The notes beneath the pieces are model-generated. The model made no database searches. It was not told the DNA's origin and saw only the letters and a program-made list of their open reading frames with translations. This document shows positions 1 through 9,216 of a stretch of DNA of 64,000 nucleotides, piece after piece. How positions within the stretch are numbered: the stretch's first letter is position 1; each line of letters begins with the position of its first letter. The translations under genes and the position numbers were made by a program. This stretch comes from Geodermatophilus obscurus DSM 43160 (lineage in GTDB: Bacteria; Actinomycetota; Actinomycetes; Mycobacteriales; Geodermatophilaceae): positions 744,001 through 808,000 of the forward strand of contig NC_013757.1 in assembly GCF_000025345.1 (NCBI RefSeq), read 5' to 3'.

Positions 1-324
1 GGTGCCGGTCCGCACGTGTTGCGGGGCATGGAGTGGTACCGAGGTCGCCTGATCGCCTACAGCCTGGGCAACTTCCTGGGCTACGAGACGCTGTCGCACA
101 CCGGAGCACAAGGGGTGGGCGGCATCGTGACGCTGCAGCTGACGCCCGATGGCAGCTGGCACAGCGGACAGCTGGAGGGCACCGTCATGGTCGCCCCGGG
201 AGTGCCGCAGATCGATCCCGACCAGCGCGCCCGCGCACTCGTGCAGGAGTTGTCCCGCACCGACTTCGGCGCCTGCGGCGTGCAGCTCTCCGCCGCCGGT
301 GAACTGAACACCCCCACCTGCTGA
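1..324 (+). CDS. CapA-like protein, C-terminal part (5' end outside window)
   Basis: The reading frame is open from base 1 and ends at a TGA at 324, so only the last ~107 residues are present. It reads PHVLRGMEWYRGRLIAYSLG followed by NF, which is the signature of the CapA/PgsA-type metallophosphatase-fold family: a His of the PH pair, then the Y-S-L-G-N-F strand. Proteins of this family are surface-associated and linked to poly-gamma-glutamate capsule production, but many actinobacterial members have no known substrate. The tail holds two cysteines. The family assignment is fairly secure from the motif; the specific role is not known. Confidence 0.75.
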   Translation, partial: GAGPHVLRGMEWYRGRLIAYSLGNFLGYETLSHTGAQGVGGIVTLQLTPDGSWHSGQLEGTVMVAPGVPQIDPDQRARALVQELSRTDFGACGVQLSAAGELNTPTC

Positions 325-364
325 CACCCCGCGCCCGGCCCGGCCAAAGAAACAGCTACCGGTT

Positions 365-490
365 ATGCCCGCCCTTCCCGCCGCCCACGAGGCCGAACGC
401 CAAGCCCACTCCGCACAGCGAATCCGCGTCGAGCACGGCACCGGCGACCTGACCAACTGGCGGGCCCGTCCCATCCACTCCGTCGACACA
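365..490 (+). pseudogene. IS5-type (DDE_Tnp_4-like) transposase remnant, left half
   Basis: From the ATG at 365 the frame contains RIRVEHGTGDLTNWRA, which matches the C-terminal motif (RVEH..., LKNWR) of IS5-type DDE transposases. The similarity stops where the IS3 element begins at 491 and resumes to the right of that element at 1781. The two halves are not in the same frame, so the old gene was already damaged or was shifted independently. This is a dead fragment that served as a landing site. Confidence 0.55.
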
Positions 491-517
491 TGGAGTTGAC
501 CCGCTTCGGTGGACACC
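491..517 (+). repeat. IS3 left inverted repeat
   Basis: 27-bp end beginning TGGAGTTGAC. It pairs with 1749-1776 with a few mismatches and one indel. Confidence 0.8.
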
Positions 518-552
518 CTGAGCTTGGGCATCTGGCCCGAGGAAGGTTCCCG

Positions 553-829
553 ATGGGCCGACCGAGCAAGTTCTCCGCGGAGTTCCGGGAGCAGGCCGTG
601 GAGCTGGTCCGAGCGACCGGCAAGACGATCGCCGAGGTCGCTCGTGACCTGCAGATCAACGACACGACGTTGGGCAACTGGGTCAAGGCGGAGCGGGGCG
701 AGCCGGACAGCAGCGGGCTGCTGCCGCTGACGGCCGCCGAACGCGCCGAGCTGACCCGGCTGCGCCGGGAGAACGCCAGGCTCAGGACCGAGCGGGAGAT
801 CCTGAAAAGAAGCGGCCTTCAACGTGTGA
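553..829 (+). pseudogene. IS3 OrfA (helix-turn-helix subunit), frameshifted near its end
   Basis: The ATG at 553 opens MGRPSKFSAEFREQAVEL, a typical IS3 OrfA start, followed by the HTH (TIAEVARDLQIN) and the leucine-zipper-like segment ending REILKR. OrfA proteins bind the element ends and partner with OrfB. After the AAAAGA run at 805-810 this frame reads on without the usual OrfA ending. The expected ending (E-A-A-F-N-V then TGA at 827-829) lies in the +1 frame. This looks like an indel near the normal frameshift window rather than a working programmed -1 shift, because a -1 shift would not lead into the orfB frame. Confidence 0.6.
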
Positions 830-841
830 GGAGTCTACGAG

Positions 842-1728
842 GTGACGCGGTTTGCCTTCATCGATCGGGAGAAGACCTACCACGACGTCGCCGCGCTGTG
901 CCGGCTGCTGAAGGTCAGCCGGTCGGGCTTCTACGCCTGGCTGTCCCGCCCGCCATCGCCGCGGGCGGTCGCCGACGAGGTGCTGACCGTGCAGATCCGC
1001 ACCGTCTTCGACGAAAACCGCCGGGTCTACGGGGCTCCGCGGATCCACGCCGAGCTCTCCGACGCCGGCGTGCGGGTGGGCGCAAACGCGTCGCCCGGCT
1101 GATGCATCAGGCCGGGATCGTCGGCTGTCACCGGCGCAAGCGGCCGGTCTCGATCACCCGGTCCGACCCCAGAGCCGAGGCCGCACCCGACCGGGTCGAC
1201 CGCCAGTTCGTCGCGACGGCGCCCAACCAGCTGTGGGTGGCCGACGTGACCTACGTGCCGACGGTGCAGGGCTGGCTTTACCTCGCCTGTGTCACCGACG
1301 TGTTCAGTCGCATGGTGATCGGCTGGTCGATGGCCTCGCACCGCAAGACCGATCTGGTCGTCGACGCCGTGGCCATGGCGGTTCACCGCCGCGGCGGACA
1401 CGTGCCGGGCGTGTTCCACCACAGCGACCGCGGCGGGGAGTACAGCTCCCACGCACTCGAGCGGGAGCTGCGCCGGCACGGCGCCCCTGGCCAGCATGGG
1501 CAGCATCGCGGACTGCTTCGACGCGCTGGCCGAGAGCGTATTCGCCACGCTGGAATGCGAGCTGTTCTACCAGCAGCCCGACGGCAGGTTCGCCACCCGA
1601 CGCGAGGCCGAGCTCGCCGTCTTCGACTACCTCGAGACCTTCCACAACCCCGCCGGCGGCACTCGGCTCTCGGCCAGATCGCCCCGGCGACCTTCGAGGC
1701 GCGGCATACTCTCACCACCGCGGCCTGA
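842..1728 (+). pseudogene. IS3 OrfB transposase (DDE integrase), three frameshifts
   Basis: OrfB similarity starts at the GTG at 842 (MTRFAFIDREKTYHDVAALC, frame 2) and moves to frame 1 near 1080 (RVARLMHQAGI). It then goes to frame 2 near 1495 (SIADCFDALAESVFATLECE) and back to frame 1 near 1660 (SALGQIAPATFEARH), ending at 1728. The DDE residues are all visible: D in VADVTYV, D in HSDRGGEY, E in the LAESVFATLE segment. Three shifts in one gene mean no functional transposase is made from a simple reading. Confidence 0.75.
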
Positions 1729-1748
1729 ACCTCAGACCGCAGAAGCGA

Positions 1749-1776
1749 GGTGTCCACGCCAGCGGCGTCAACTCCA
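1749..1776 (-). repeat. IS3 right inverted repeat
   Basis: 28-bp inverse of the left end, ending GTCAACTCCA. CACA follows immediately, matching the left flank. Confidence 0.8.
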
Positions 1777-1780
1777 CACA

Positions 1781-1938
1781 ACCACCTCGACGCCATCCTG
1801 CGCGCGGTCGCCGGGCTGGTCTCCAGCCCGGACCAGCCCCACGACCCGAACCGCTCCACCGCTCACCGCAGGCTTCACCGCCGGCACCGCCGCGTGATCA
1901 AACCGGCCCTGAACAGGTCAACGATCGCCCGCCGCTAA
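1781..1938 (+). pseudogene. IS5-type transposase remnant, right half
   Basis: The reading HNHLDAILRAVAGLVSSP directly follows the IS3 right end and its duplication. It matches the C-terminal end of DDE_Tnp_4 transposases, which often finish ...DAIRAVAGLLS. With the fragment at 365-490 it reconstructs the last ~75 residues of one ancestral protein, allowing one frameshift. Confidence 0.5.
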
Positions 1939-1968
1939 CCATGCACGAGGTCGTTAGGGTGCGCGGGC

Positions 1969-2388
1969 GTGACGAGTCGCACAACTCTCATCGCGGTCGC
2001 CGCGGCCCAGCTCACGGCGAACCTCGCTGGCCAAGTGGTGGCACTGCGGCGGCGACGGGCGTTCGACGTCCCCTTCATGCACGGCAGTCCCGACCACGTC
2101 GGCCGGGACTCGTGGTGGTTCGGCACCGCCTACAGCGCTCCGTCATACATGCTCGCCGCGCAGATCTGGGCGATCACCCGCCTGGCCGCCGTTCCCGACG
2201 ACCGCGCCCGCGGCGTGCTCCGGCTGTTCGGGACGGGCATGATTGCCGGCTACCTATCGGAGCGGTTCTCCCGGCAACTGCTTACCCCGGCCGGATTCGA
2301 CCCGGTGGAGACGCCGATCGTCGCTGTCGGGCTGGCCGGCGCGGTGGCGATGGCCGTCGTGGGCGCTCAACGTCAGGTTGGCCGGTAG
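1969..2388 (+). CDS. small hydrophobic (membrane) protein, unknown
   Basis: This is a 139-residue protein from a GTG start. Hydrophobic stretches near residues 4-22, 58-75, 85-97 and 112-132, with short charged loops such as RRRRAF and PDDRARG, indicate a small integral membrane protein with three or four helices. There is no motif that I recognise. It stands between two IS5-type fragments, so it may have been carried or stranded by transposition. Coding bias supports a real gene; function unknown. Confidence 0.6.
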   Translation: MTSRTTLIAVAAAQLTANLAGQVVALRRRRAFDVPFMHGSPDHVGRDSWWFGTAYSAPSYMLAAQIWAITRLAAVPDDRARGVLRLFGTGMIAGYLSERFSRQLLTPAGFDPVETPIVAVGLAGAVAMAVVGAQRQVGR

Positions 2389-2465
2389 CCGCGGCCGACC
2401 TCGGCCCAGAAGGCCTCCGTGGCCGGCGCGGGCGGCCCGGAGGCGGCCGCGGGAGCTGTTCGCCG

Positions 2466-2714
2466 ATCGGCGGCTACGACCATGACGTCTACCGCCGCCA
2501 GCTGCGCGCTCGCGGCATCACTCCGCGCATCGCCCGCCGCGGCGTGGAGACCTCTACCCGGCTGGGCCGCCACCGCTGGGTCGTCGAACGCTCCCTGGCC
2601 TGGCTGACCGGCTACCGCCGGCTGACCATCCGCTACGAACGCTCCGCCCGGCTGTTCACCGCATTTCTCACCCTGGCCGCCACCTCGACCTGCTACAAGA
2701 AGCTCGCCACATGA
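2466..2714 (+). pseudogene. IS5-family (IS427-like) transposase, 3' fragment
   Basis: This is the last ~82 residues of an IS5-type transposase: YRRQLRARGITPRIARRGV, then the conserved RWVVERSLAWLTGYRRLTIR with the catalytic Glu, and the tail ...TCYKKLAT. No 5' part is present. The closely similar intact upstream portion of such an element is seen at the far right end of the window (63344-64000), so the same IS type has moved around here more than once. Confidence 0.75.
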
Positions 2715-3478
2715 GACAAGCTCACTGTGCGACTGGCCTCCGCAGGTGTCCAGCCCCCCTCCCCCCTGCGGTCCAGACGTAGGACAGCGGCCAAGCAACG
2801 CGGAGGATAAGGATCTAGCTGAAGTGCTCCAACGCTCGGGACTGACCCGCACAGGCCCAGGAGAAACCGACTCCCGGATCTGTGCGGGTCAAGGATGTCT
2901 CCAAGCTATGTCGGCGACCTGTCGTCACGGTACAGGAAGGTGGGCTCGAACAGTGGAATCGGTTCAGGCAACGGCTTGAAGCACAACAGGTTGTTGTCGT
3001 TTTCATCCGCAGCTGCAATAGCTCCCTCGAAGCCGGGGGTCGCAACAGCCAGAACCTCGGCCTCTGTTCTCAACTCAAACCCGCCAGGGCAGGGGGTGGA
3101 GCCGCTGTGGCCGATCCGGCTGCGACGACCGAGCCTAGGGCGATTCCCAGCGTGCTAATCGAGTTACAAAAAGTTGCTTGGACATGGCTTTCCCTCCACT
3201 GTCGTTCGATAGTGGTCCCCAGGGGCAGCGAAGACTTCCGCTACTGCCACCCGAGAAGAGCACTAGGGCCCTAGATCGATCGGGTCGTCGTGGAGTGCTT
3301 TGTGCAGCGCGACCCGCCCGGTGCAGCCGCATCCCGAGCGCCTCGCGTTCTTGCCGCTGCTGGTCACGGATGTGGCCGGCGAGGTCAGCCAGCCCCACGG
3401 CGACCCGGCGGACAACGGTCTAGCCGAAGTAGCCCCAAATCCGACGCTAGTCCATCGTCTTGCGTCGATGGAGGGACA
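2715..3478. other. 764 bp without a confident gene
   Basis: Nothing with recognisable homology is visible. The only candidate is a very short minus-strand frame (3367 down to 3263, GTG start, 34 codons, ending HKALHDDPIDLGP) with no clear ribosome-binding site. Frames on both strands have unusual composition for this genome, which suggests decayed DNA next to the IS5 fragment. Confidence 0.4.
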
Positions 3479-4108
3479 TCAGTCAGACCAAACGATCACC
3501 GATACAAGAACGGTGCCATCGTCCGGCTCCAAGGCGGCGACAGTGGCCGCTGCGACAACTTCCCCCCCATCGCTGCGTACACAGACGGTGTCACCTACGC
3601 CCACAGTCACGCTGCGCTCCGGCAGTCGGGTGAGCCGGTCGTCACATCCTTCCGGAGTGGGGGGCCCCGCTCCTTCCCACGCAACGATGGGACGTACACC
3701 GAAGGGCACGGAATACATGTCGGCGGAGGATCCCGTAACCAACTCAGCACCGATATCCATGTAGTCCATCCCTGCGGTGGCATCCGGCGGCACGGTGTCC
3801 AAGTCTGCTCTGCCGAGCCGTATCTCACCGGGCCCGTACAGCACGGAGTGCGCTGACCCCGTCGCGGTCCCTGCAGTCGGGACGGCGGTCGTGCCTGCTG
3901 ACGTGCTCGGAGCCGCCGTCGGTCCCTGAGCCACCGTCGTCGTCGGCCCCGCCACAGTGGTTGGCCCGGCAGGGGTGGGGATCGCCCCCTGCGACTGCCC
4001 GATGTAGACAGCCGCCACAGCGAGGATCCCGCCGACGAGGAGACCCGCCACCGCAAGCAAGAGAGGATGCGTCCAACGGCGGGAGGATGGTGGGGGGGCC
4101 TGCGACAT
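3479..4108 (-). CDS. membrane-anchored extracytoplasmic protein, unknown
   Basis: 209 residues from the ATG at 4108, which has GGAG 8 bp upstream; in-frame codons further upstream look non-coding. The layout is a short cytoplasmic tail (SQAPPPSSRRWTHP), one transmembrane helix (LLLAVAGLLVGGILAVAAVYI), then a long Thr/Ala/Pro-rich spacer of ~60 residues. A compact C-terminal domain of ~100 residues follows, ending in beta-strand-like segments (VLVSVIVWSD). The architecture is typical of actinobacterial cell-wall-spanning proteins of unknown function. Confidence 0.7.
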   Translation of the reverse strand: MSQAPPPSSRRWTHPLLLAVAGLLVGGILAVAAVYIGQSQGAIPTPAGPTTVAGPTTTVAQGPTAAPSTSAGTTAVPTAGTATGSAHSVLYGPGEIRLGRADLDTVPPDATAGMDYMDIGAELVTGSSADMYSVPFGVRPIVAWEGAGPPTPEGCDDRLTRLPERSVTVGVGDTVCVRSDGGEVVAAATVAALEPDDGTVLVSVIVWSD

Positions 4109-4233
4109 GCCGGGCTCCGCACAAGGTTGAGGGGCTGGGAAGTCGAACGGTATCGACCGCGGCGACTTCCCACCGCCCGAGGACGGGCACCGCCAGAGGC
4201 CAGGCGACCCACAGGGCAACGGGTTAGCTGAGG

Positions 4234-4760
4234 TTATCCAGCAGCGCTAATCGCCGTCCCGATGACGACGAGGAACAGGCCTCCTACCTCGGCTCGGATG
4301 CGGTCGGTCATCGCGCGGACCAGCTTGGCGTCTAGCTGGGCGTCTGCGTTCCGCGCCTCCTGTTCAACCTGCGCGATCCGATGCCCGAGATCGGCTCGGG
4401 CGCTCGCCACGTTGGCCCGTACCTCATTGATCTCTTCCTGTACTTGGGCAATACGCCGCCGAAGCCACTCGGCAAGTTCGTCGGCGCTCGGACTCTCCGG
4501 CACCACTGCATAGGCCCGGCCGGTCAGAGTGCCGGTGGCGCTGACGGTGCCGTGGGCGGTACCGGTCATGACACGGACGCTCTTGCCACGGCGCAGCATG
4601 CGTCGGACCCCCGCCAGAAGTTGGACCACGCTGGCCAGAGGTCCCCCTCACCGAAGTCCCGGTGCAGGCCTACGAGCGCCCAGAGGGCAACGAAGGTGCC
4701 GATGAGCTGTAACGCCGCGCCGAGGATCTGCCACACGCGTGCAGCCTCGCAGCACGGCAT
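4234..4760 (-). pseudogene. two-helix membrane/coiled-coil protein split by a frame change
   Basis: Two overlapping minus-strand frames appear to be halves of one gene. The first, from the ATG at 4760, has a transmembrane helix (ILGAALQLIGTFVALWALVGL) and then DFGEGDLWPAW. The second, open from 4629, continues VQLLAGVRRMLRRGKS, a small domain, a coiled coil (residues ~55-105) and a C-terminal helix (LFLVVIGTAISAAG) ending at 4234. A single-base shift near 4630 would fuse them. Alternatively they are two overlapping genes. I favour a recent frameshift or a sequencing error. Confidence 0.5.
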
Positions 4761-4997
4761 TCCCGAAGCTCAACGCCCAGGGTTTCACTCCGCGATCGAG
4801 GATCGCCACGTTGGCGATGGGGCTAGTGCTGCAGGCGGCCGAGCGAACCGTGACAGCGCACTCGGCCATGCCGCTGCTCAAATGCAGGACAAACGACCTA
4901 GCCGAACACTGCCCTGAGTGCAGCCTCTACCCCTCCCTTGGTTGTTGGCGGCTTCGCCGCTGGGCCATTTCCGGTAGCGGCTCACGGTGACTGGTGC

Positions 4998-5970
4998 TTA
5001 TGTCGTCCGGGCCGCCTCTGCCTCGTTCAGCGAGGCTTGGGCGGCCGCTGCCAACAGGGTGATCACGTGCTTCGGGCCGAGCAGCCTGCGGCTGCGCTGA
5101 AGCGTGGCCTCGCCCGGAGTGCGAGCCTGCTCTGCCTTCCCACCCCGTTCCAGGCATGGGTCGGACCGGCCGCCGTCAACCTGGAGACCAGGTGGTCCGG
5201 GCTCACCTCGCGGCAGCGCTGCAGGGTGTCCTCGCCCAGCACCTGGGCGGGCTCCGCCTCGTCCAGTTGACCTAGAACGTGGACCAGAATGGCCGCCGTC
5301 AACAGGGTGGTCAGATGGTTCGGGCCGAGCTGCTGGCGGCAGCGTTGCAGGGTGGCCTCGGCCAGGGCGCGGGCCGGCCCTGCCTCACCCACCGAGACGC
5401 GGGCGAAGGAAAGGTCGGTCGCCAGCCGCAGAGTGCTGGCGTGGTCCGGGCCGAGCACCCGGCGGCAGCGCCGCAGCGTGTCCTCACCCAGCGCGCGGGC
5501 CGCCTCGGCCCTGCCCAGCTGGACCAGCACGACGATGAGGGCGTCCGCCCCCTGGGTGGCGGGGTGGTCGGGGCCAAACGCTCGGCGGCAGCGCTGCAGG
5601 GTGTCCTCGCCCAGGGCGCGGGCCGCCTCGGCTTCAACATCCGAGGGCAGGGCGCCGGTGAGGGCGTCCGCCGCCAACAGGGTGGTGGTGTCATCTGGGC
5701 CGAGCACCCGGCGGGAGCGCTGAAGGGTGTCCTCGCCCAGGGCGCGGGCTGGCTCCGTCGCGCCCACCGAGCGCAGGGCAAGGGTGAGGTCGCTTGCGGC
5801 GGCCAGGGTGTCGGGATGGTCGGGGCCGAGGAGGGACCGCCAGCGATCGAGCAGCTGTTCGCAGACGGCTCGGCCGCCGTGGCTGTCGCCGTGGGCCTGC
5901 AGATACCAGCTGAAGCGAGCGGTGACGGCTGGCCCAGCTATGCCGCACGACGGCGCAACCTAGCTTGCCG
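4998..5970 (-). pseudogene. tetratricopeptide-repeat protein, decaying fragment
   Basis: The minus strand encodes about six copies of a ~42-residue TPR unit with consensus ARALGEDTLQRCRRVLGPDH. Similarity begins near 5970 (F-S-W-Y-L-Q-A-H-G), where no start codon is available, and continues in one frame to about 5130. It then changes frame (E-A-T-L-Q-R-S-R-R-L-L-G-P-K-H) and stops at 4998. Such repeats are usually the C-terminal part of long NB-ARC or kinase-like signalling proteins of actinomycetes. Here the N-terminal effector is absent, so this is a remnant. Confidence 0.7.
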
Positions 5971-6148
5971 CTCGCTGGCCCTGAGCCGCCCACGGCGCAA
6001 AACAAAGCCTGCCGCTCGACGGCGCCTGATCAGACTGCCGACCAGGCCCACCGCCGGATCGACCATCGCGCTGCATTCCCAGGCCGTACACCTCCCGCCG
6101 GCCCGATGACACCTGCCCACGGGAAGGCCTTGACCTCAAGGGCGAAAG

Positions 6149-6790
6149 CTAGGCGGCCGGCGAGTGGTCGCGGGTGAGCAGGATGGCTAGTTGGGTGCGG
6201 GTGCGGATGTCGAGGCGGCGCATCACCGCGGTGAGGTGGCTCTTGACTGTCGCCGGGCTCAGGAAGAGCCGACTGGCGATCTCCTCGTTGCTGAGGCCCT
6301 CGGCCACCAGCGTCGCCACATCGCGCTGCCGCTCGGTGAGCCTGTCCAGGGCCCGCCCCTCCGCAGTGGTCTGGGAGGGGTCGCCGGTCATGTGGCGCAC
6401 GAGCTGGCGGCCGACGGCGGAGTCGAGCGCGGTCTCCTGCCGGGCGAGTGCGCGGACGGCGTCTGCGAGTCGCTGCGCAGTCGCGCGACGCGGCAGGAAG
6501 CCCCGCACCCCGGCCTGCAGGACGTCCATGAGCCCCGAGTCGCCCCCGGTCTCCGCGAGCACCAGCACCCCTGTCGCGCGTTGGCACAGGTCCCGCAGCA
6601 GCGGCAGGCCGGAGCAGCCCACGAGCCCCTGTCGGACGACGACAACCTGCGTCCCCGGGCCGTCCGCTACCTCCAGCGCCTCCGTGAGGTGGCTGGTCTC
6701 CGCGACGACCGCGATGTCTGGTTGCGCCTCGAAGACCACCCGCAGCCCGAGGCGGAAGATCTCCTGGTCCTCGCAGAGCAGCACGCGCAT
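6149..6790 (-). CDS. LuxR/NarL-type regulator with degenerate receiver domain
   Basis: From the ATG at 6790 (MRVLLCEDQEIFRLGL) this is a 213-residue NarL-type protein; an in-frame ATG at 6961 would add a low-complexity 57-residue leader. The receiver keeps the N-terminal acidic pair (E-D), but the phosphoacceptor strand reads TQVVVVRQGLVG, with Arg where Asp is expected. The conserved Thr/Ser position is Ala (LVLAE) and the Lys position is Arg (FLPRRATA). The LuxR HTH at the C-terminus (LTERQRDVATLVAEGLSNEE, then TVKSHL) is complete. DNA binding probably does not depend on phosphorylation. No kinase gene is adjacent. Confidence 0.8.
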   Translation of the reverse strand: MRVLLCEDQEIFRLGLRVVFEAQPDIAVVAETSHLTEALEVADGPGTQVVVVRQGLVGCSGLPLLRDLCQRATGVLVLAETGGDSGLMDVLQAGVRGFLPRRATAQRLADAVRALARQETALDSAVGRQLVRHMTGDPSQTTAEGRALDRLTERQRDVATLVAEGLSNEEIASRLFLSPATVKSHLTAVMRRLDIRTRTQLAILLTRDHSPAA

Positions 6791-6961
6791 CAGCGGCCTG
6801 GGCGGTCGGGGCGCGGGCGGCCGGAGCGCGGTCCCGGCCGCCCGCAGTCCCGGCGCTTTGGTCACGTCCCTCAGCAGGAAGCGGCTCTTTGAGTCCTGGT
6901 CGGGCGAGCGCGCCGCCAGGCCGCCGTGCCCCGTTCTGAAGCCGATGTCGTCCTCGGTCAT

Positions 6962-7608
6962 GAGACTCCCCCTGTCCCGCGCGCGACGCCGCGTCCCTCA
7001 CCCGGGGTGAGGGACGGCGATACGACACCCGCCCGCCTTAACGGTCCGCGAACCGTAGCGGACGCTTGGTCACTGGTATCTATGGGCCATCGGTCGATAA
7101 GAGCCACAGATCATGGGTGGGTATCGCCGATGTCGGTGGCGCGCCGACGTCTTGCCTTCCGGCTCGGCCCCGTGGACCGCGGGACAGTGCGCGGCTCAAC
7201 GGCCGTCGACCAGTGATCCGACCCGGCCCTTCGCCGCCCACAATCACTGGCACGGGTTAGGGCGAAGTGGCTAACCGGGAGAAGTTATCGGGAGTCGCTG
7301 TCCCCGCTGATTGGTAGCTCTTGGTCAAGCCAGGCGTTGGGCTCACGCTCGCCGACAAGCAGCGCGGCGGCGGAGCAGCACAGCATGCTCGGCGGCGGCA
7401 CACCGCAGCGCCCGCAGCTCCGGCAACGCTTCAAGGAAGCCGGCGATCCGTGTGAGCCTCGGTGACGATCTGGTTGCCGAGCGCCGCCTGCAAACGTCGC
7501 GGACCGCGAGCCGAGCGGCGAGTAAGCGTCCTCGACGATCAACTGACGTGTTGGACGACGTTGATGGGCCCTGGTAGGTCAGCGGCTGGAATCCCGCCCG
7601 AACGAAGG
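6962..7608. other. ~650 bp without a confident gene
   Basis: The upstream region of the regulator and beyond. Short frames exist on both strands, but none has recognisable motifs or a good ribosome-binding site. Confidence 0.4.
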
Positions 7609-8415
7609 CTATCCGGGCTCGGCATTCGACTCGGCCTCGGATGAGGTGGACGCCGACTGCTCGGGAGCTGGGGTGGCGGGCAGTTCCTCCGCCGGCGCGG
7701 TCGGCGTGGCCGGCGCGTTGTTCGGCGCTGAGGAGGTGCGCGCGGAGGGAGCAGCCGACTCGCCGCCGGATGTCACTGTGGACTCATCACCGGACGTCGG
7801 TGTCGGCGGGGAGTCCGATGCGGGCGCGTTGCCATCGGTCGGGGTGGCCGAGGGGGACGCCGGCGCCTGCTGCTGTCGACTGTCGCCGCCGGTTGCACCG
7901 GTGAGTGACCCGAGGGTGGTTCCACCCGTCTGGTCGGAGCCGCCGACGAGGGCGGCCACCGGCTTGTGCCCGATCAGCTCCACCGTGGTCACCACCACCA
8001 TTGCCAGCCCGAACACGGCCACGGCGGTGGCCGCCACCATCGCCCAGCGCCGCCAGCGCCGGCGGGGCGGGCTGCGTCGCGGATCGAGGTGGGCAGGCAG
8101 CGGCGGCCGGTCGCTGGCGGACCGGTCCACCGGTGACTGCGGTGACCGGACCAGTCGGCTGCCGGCCCGGCGTAGCCCGGCGTGGGTCCGACGCATGGAC
8201 TCGGTGTAGACAGCGGCGCCCACGGTGGAGACCACGCTGGCCACCGCCGCCCCGATCACCGTGCCGGCCACGCCGAAGAACGAGGCGACCACAGCCGCCG
8301 ACACCGCGGCGAGGGCACCGGCGGAGATCTGGAGCGCACTCAGCTGGCCCTCGTTCCTCTCCCGGGCCGACGAGGCCGGCGTGCGAACGTCGGGATCGGT
8401 CCGTGGAACAGTCAT
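7609..8415 (-). CDS. membrane protein with Ser/Thr/Pro-rich exterior tail
   Basis: 268 residues from the ATG at 8415. The first ~35 residues are soluble. A Gly/Ala/Val-rich hydrophobic hairpin follows (residues ~33-75, ALAAVSAAVVASFFGVAGTV and onward), then a basic Pro-rich loop (RRSPPRRRWRRW) and a second helix (AMVAATAVAVFGLAMVVVTT). The last ~110 residues are an extended Ser/Thr/Pro/Ala tail, probably in the cell wall. No enzymatic motif is visible. Compositionally it is similar to the single-helix protein at 3479-4108. Confidence 0.65.
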   Translation of the reverse strand: MTVPRTDPDVRTPASSARERNEGQLSALQISAGALAAVSAAVVASFFGVAGTVIGAAVASVVSTVGAAVYTESMRRTHAGLRRAGSRLVRSPQSPVDRSASDRPPLPAHLDPRRSPPRRRWRRWAMVAATAVAVFGLAMVVVTTVELIGHKPVAALVGGSDQTGGTTLGSLTGATGGDSRQQQAPASPSATPTDGNAPASDSPPTPTSGDESTVTSGGESAAPSARTSSAPNNAPATPTAPAEELPATPAPEQSASTSSEAESNAEPG

Positions 8416-8738
8416 GAGCTCCGGTGAGTCCAGCGTCTGAAGGGCACTATGCAAGCGGAGAAAGCCGACCTTGGGTCAGTGGCTTTCTGCATTCCGTGCT
8501 TTGTCTCCTTCACGGTAGGGCATCAGCGGACTGCTTCAGCTCCAGCAGCTCGCCTCCTCTCCACCCGGGCCGCCGGGCCGCCGGCACGAACGCTCAGCTC
8601 GACGTCCGGTCCGCGCGCCCAACGCGAGAACCACCTTGGCGGTCGTCAGCGGGCCAGGCCGACCGTGGGACCGACGCTGCCGTCGGTGCAGTCCGGACAG
8701 CACACCGTCGGGCCGCGCCCGGTCTGAGTGGGGCGCCG

Positions 8739-9056
8739 CTAGTGCTCCTCGATGAGCGGTTCGGACTCCACCACGAAGGGGATGAGCTCATCGAGACCGA
8801 TGTCCACCAGCCATATCTCGACGGCGTCACCCCGCACGTCGACCGCGGAGCGCACCCGGCGGGCGCTGTCCCACTCCAGCCAGTCCGGCCCTCGCCACCC
8901 GTAGCGGTCCTCCTCGGCATACCGCTCGGCCAGCTCTGCGGCAGCGGACCGCCTCAGCGCGCCGACTGCCCGACCGGCCGGAAGGCGGTACCGCGAGAAC
9001 GAACCGGAGGTAACCCCGGTGACCGGCTGCTGAGGCCACTGCGCCAGACTAGCGCC
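8739..9056 (-). pseudogene. hypothetical reading frame lacking a start codon
   Basis: A minus-strand frame with convincing protein character reads ...LAERYAEEDRYGWRGPDWL..., then RGDAVEIWLVDIGLDELIPF, and ends SEPLIEEH at 8739. It is open back to a stop near 9056 but contains no ATG, GTG or TTG in its N-terminal half. It may be a 5'-truncated gene, or a gene whose start was lost by an indel. Acidic and aromatic residues are spaced like a small folded domain; I do not recognise the family. Confidence 0.35.
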
Positions 9057-9216
9057 GATGCCTCACGCTACGTGATCATGAATCGTTTCCGCCTTGCCGC
9101 TCGCGGTGCGGGACTGCGCAGCGCCTCCGCGACCCTGAAGCGGCCAACCCGGCCGCCGGTCCAGAAGCCCATTCGTCCCCGTATCCCGTGCGCTCCGTTG
9201 AGTTGAGGAGTTTGTC

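Larger units (their letters stand above)
491..1776 (+). mobile_element. IS3-family insertion sequence, decayed
   Basis: The element is bounded by imperfect inverted repeats, TGGAGTTGAC...GGTGGACACC at 491-517 and its inverse at 1749-1776. It starts TG and ends CA as IS3 elements do. The flanking tetramer CACA occurs at 487-490 and again at 1777-1780, a plausible 4-bp target duplication. Inside are an OrfA-like helix-turn-helix protein and an OrfB integrase in several frames. Because the ends and duplication are still readable, the insertion is younger than the IS5 remnant it splits, but the transposase is no longer intact. Confidence 0.85.

Noticed and set aside
5279-6109. Plus-strand frame across the TPR remnant
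   Set aside because: Antisense of the TPR repeats; the repeat consensus makes sense only on the minus strand.
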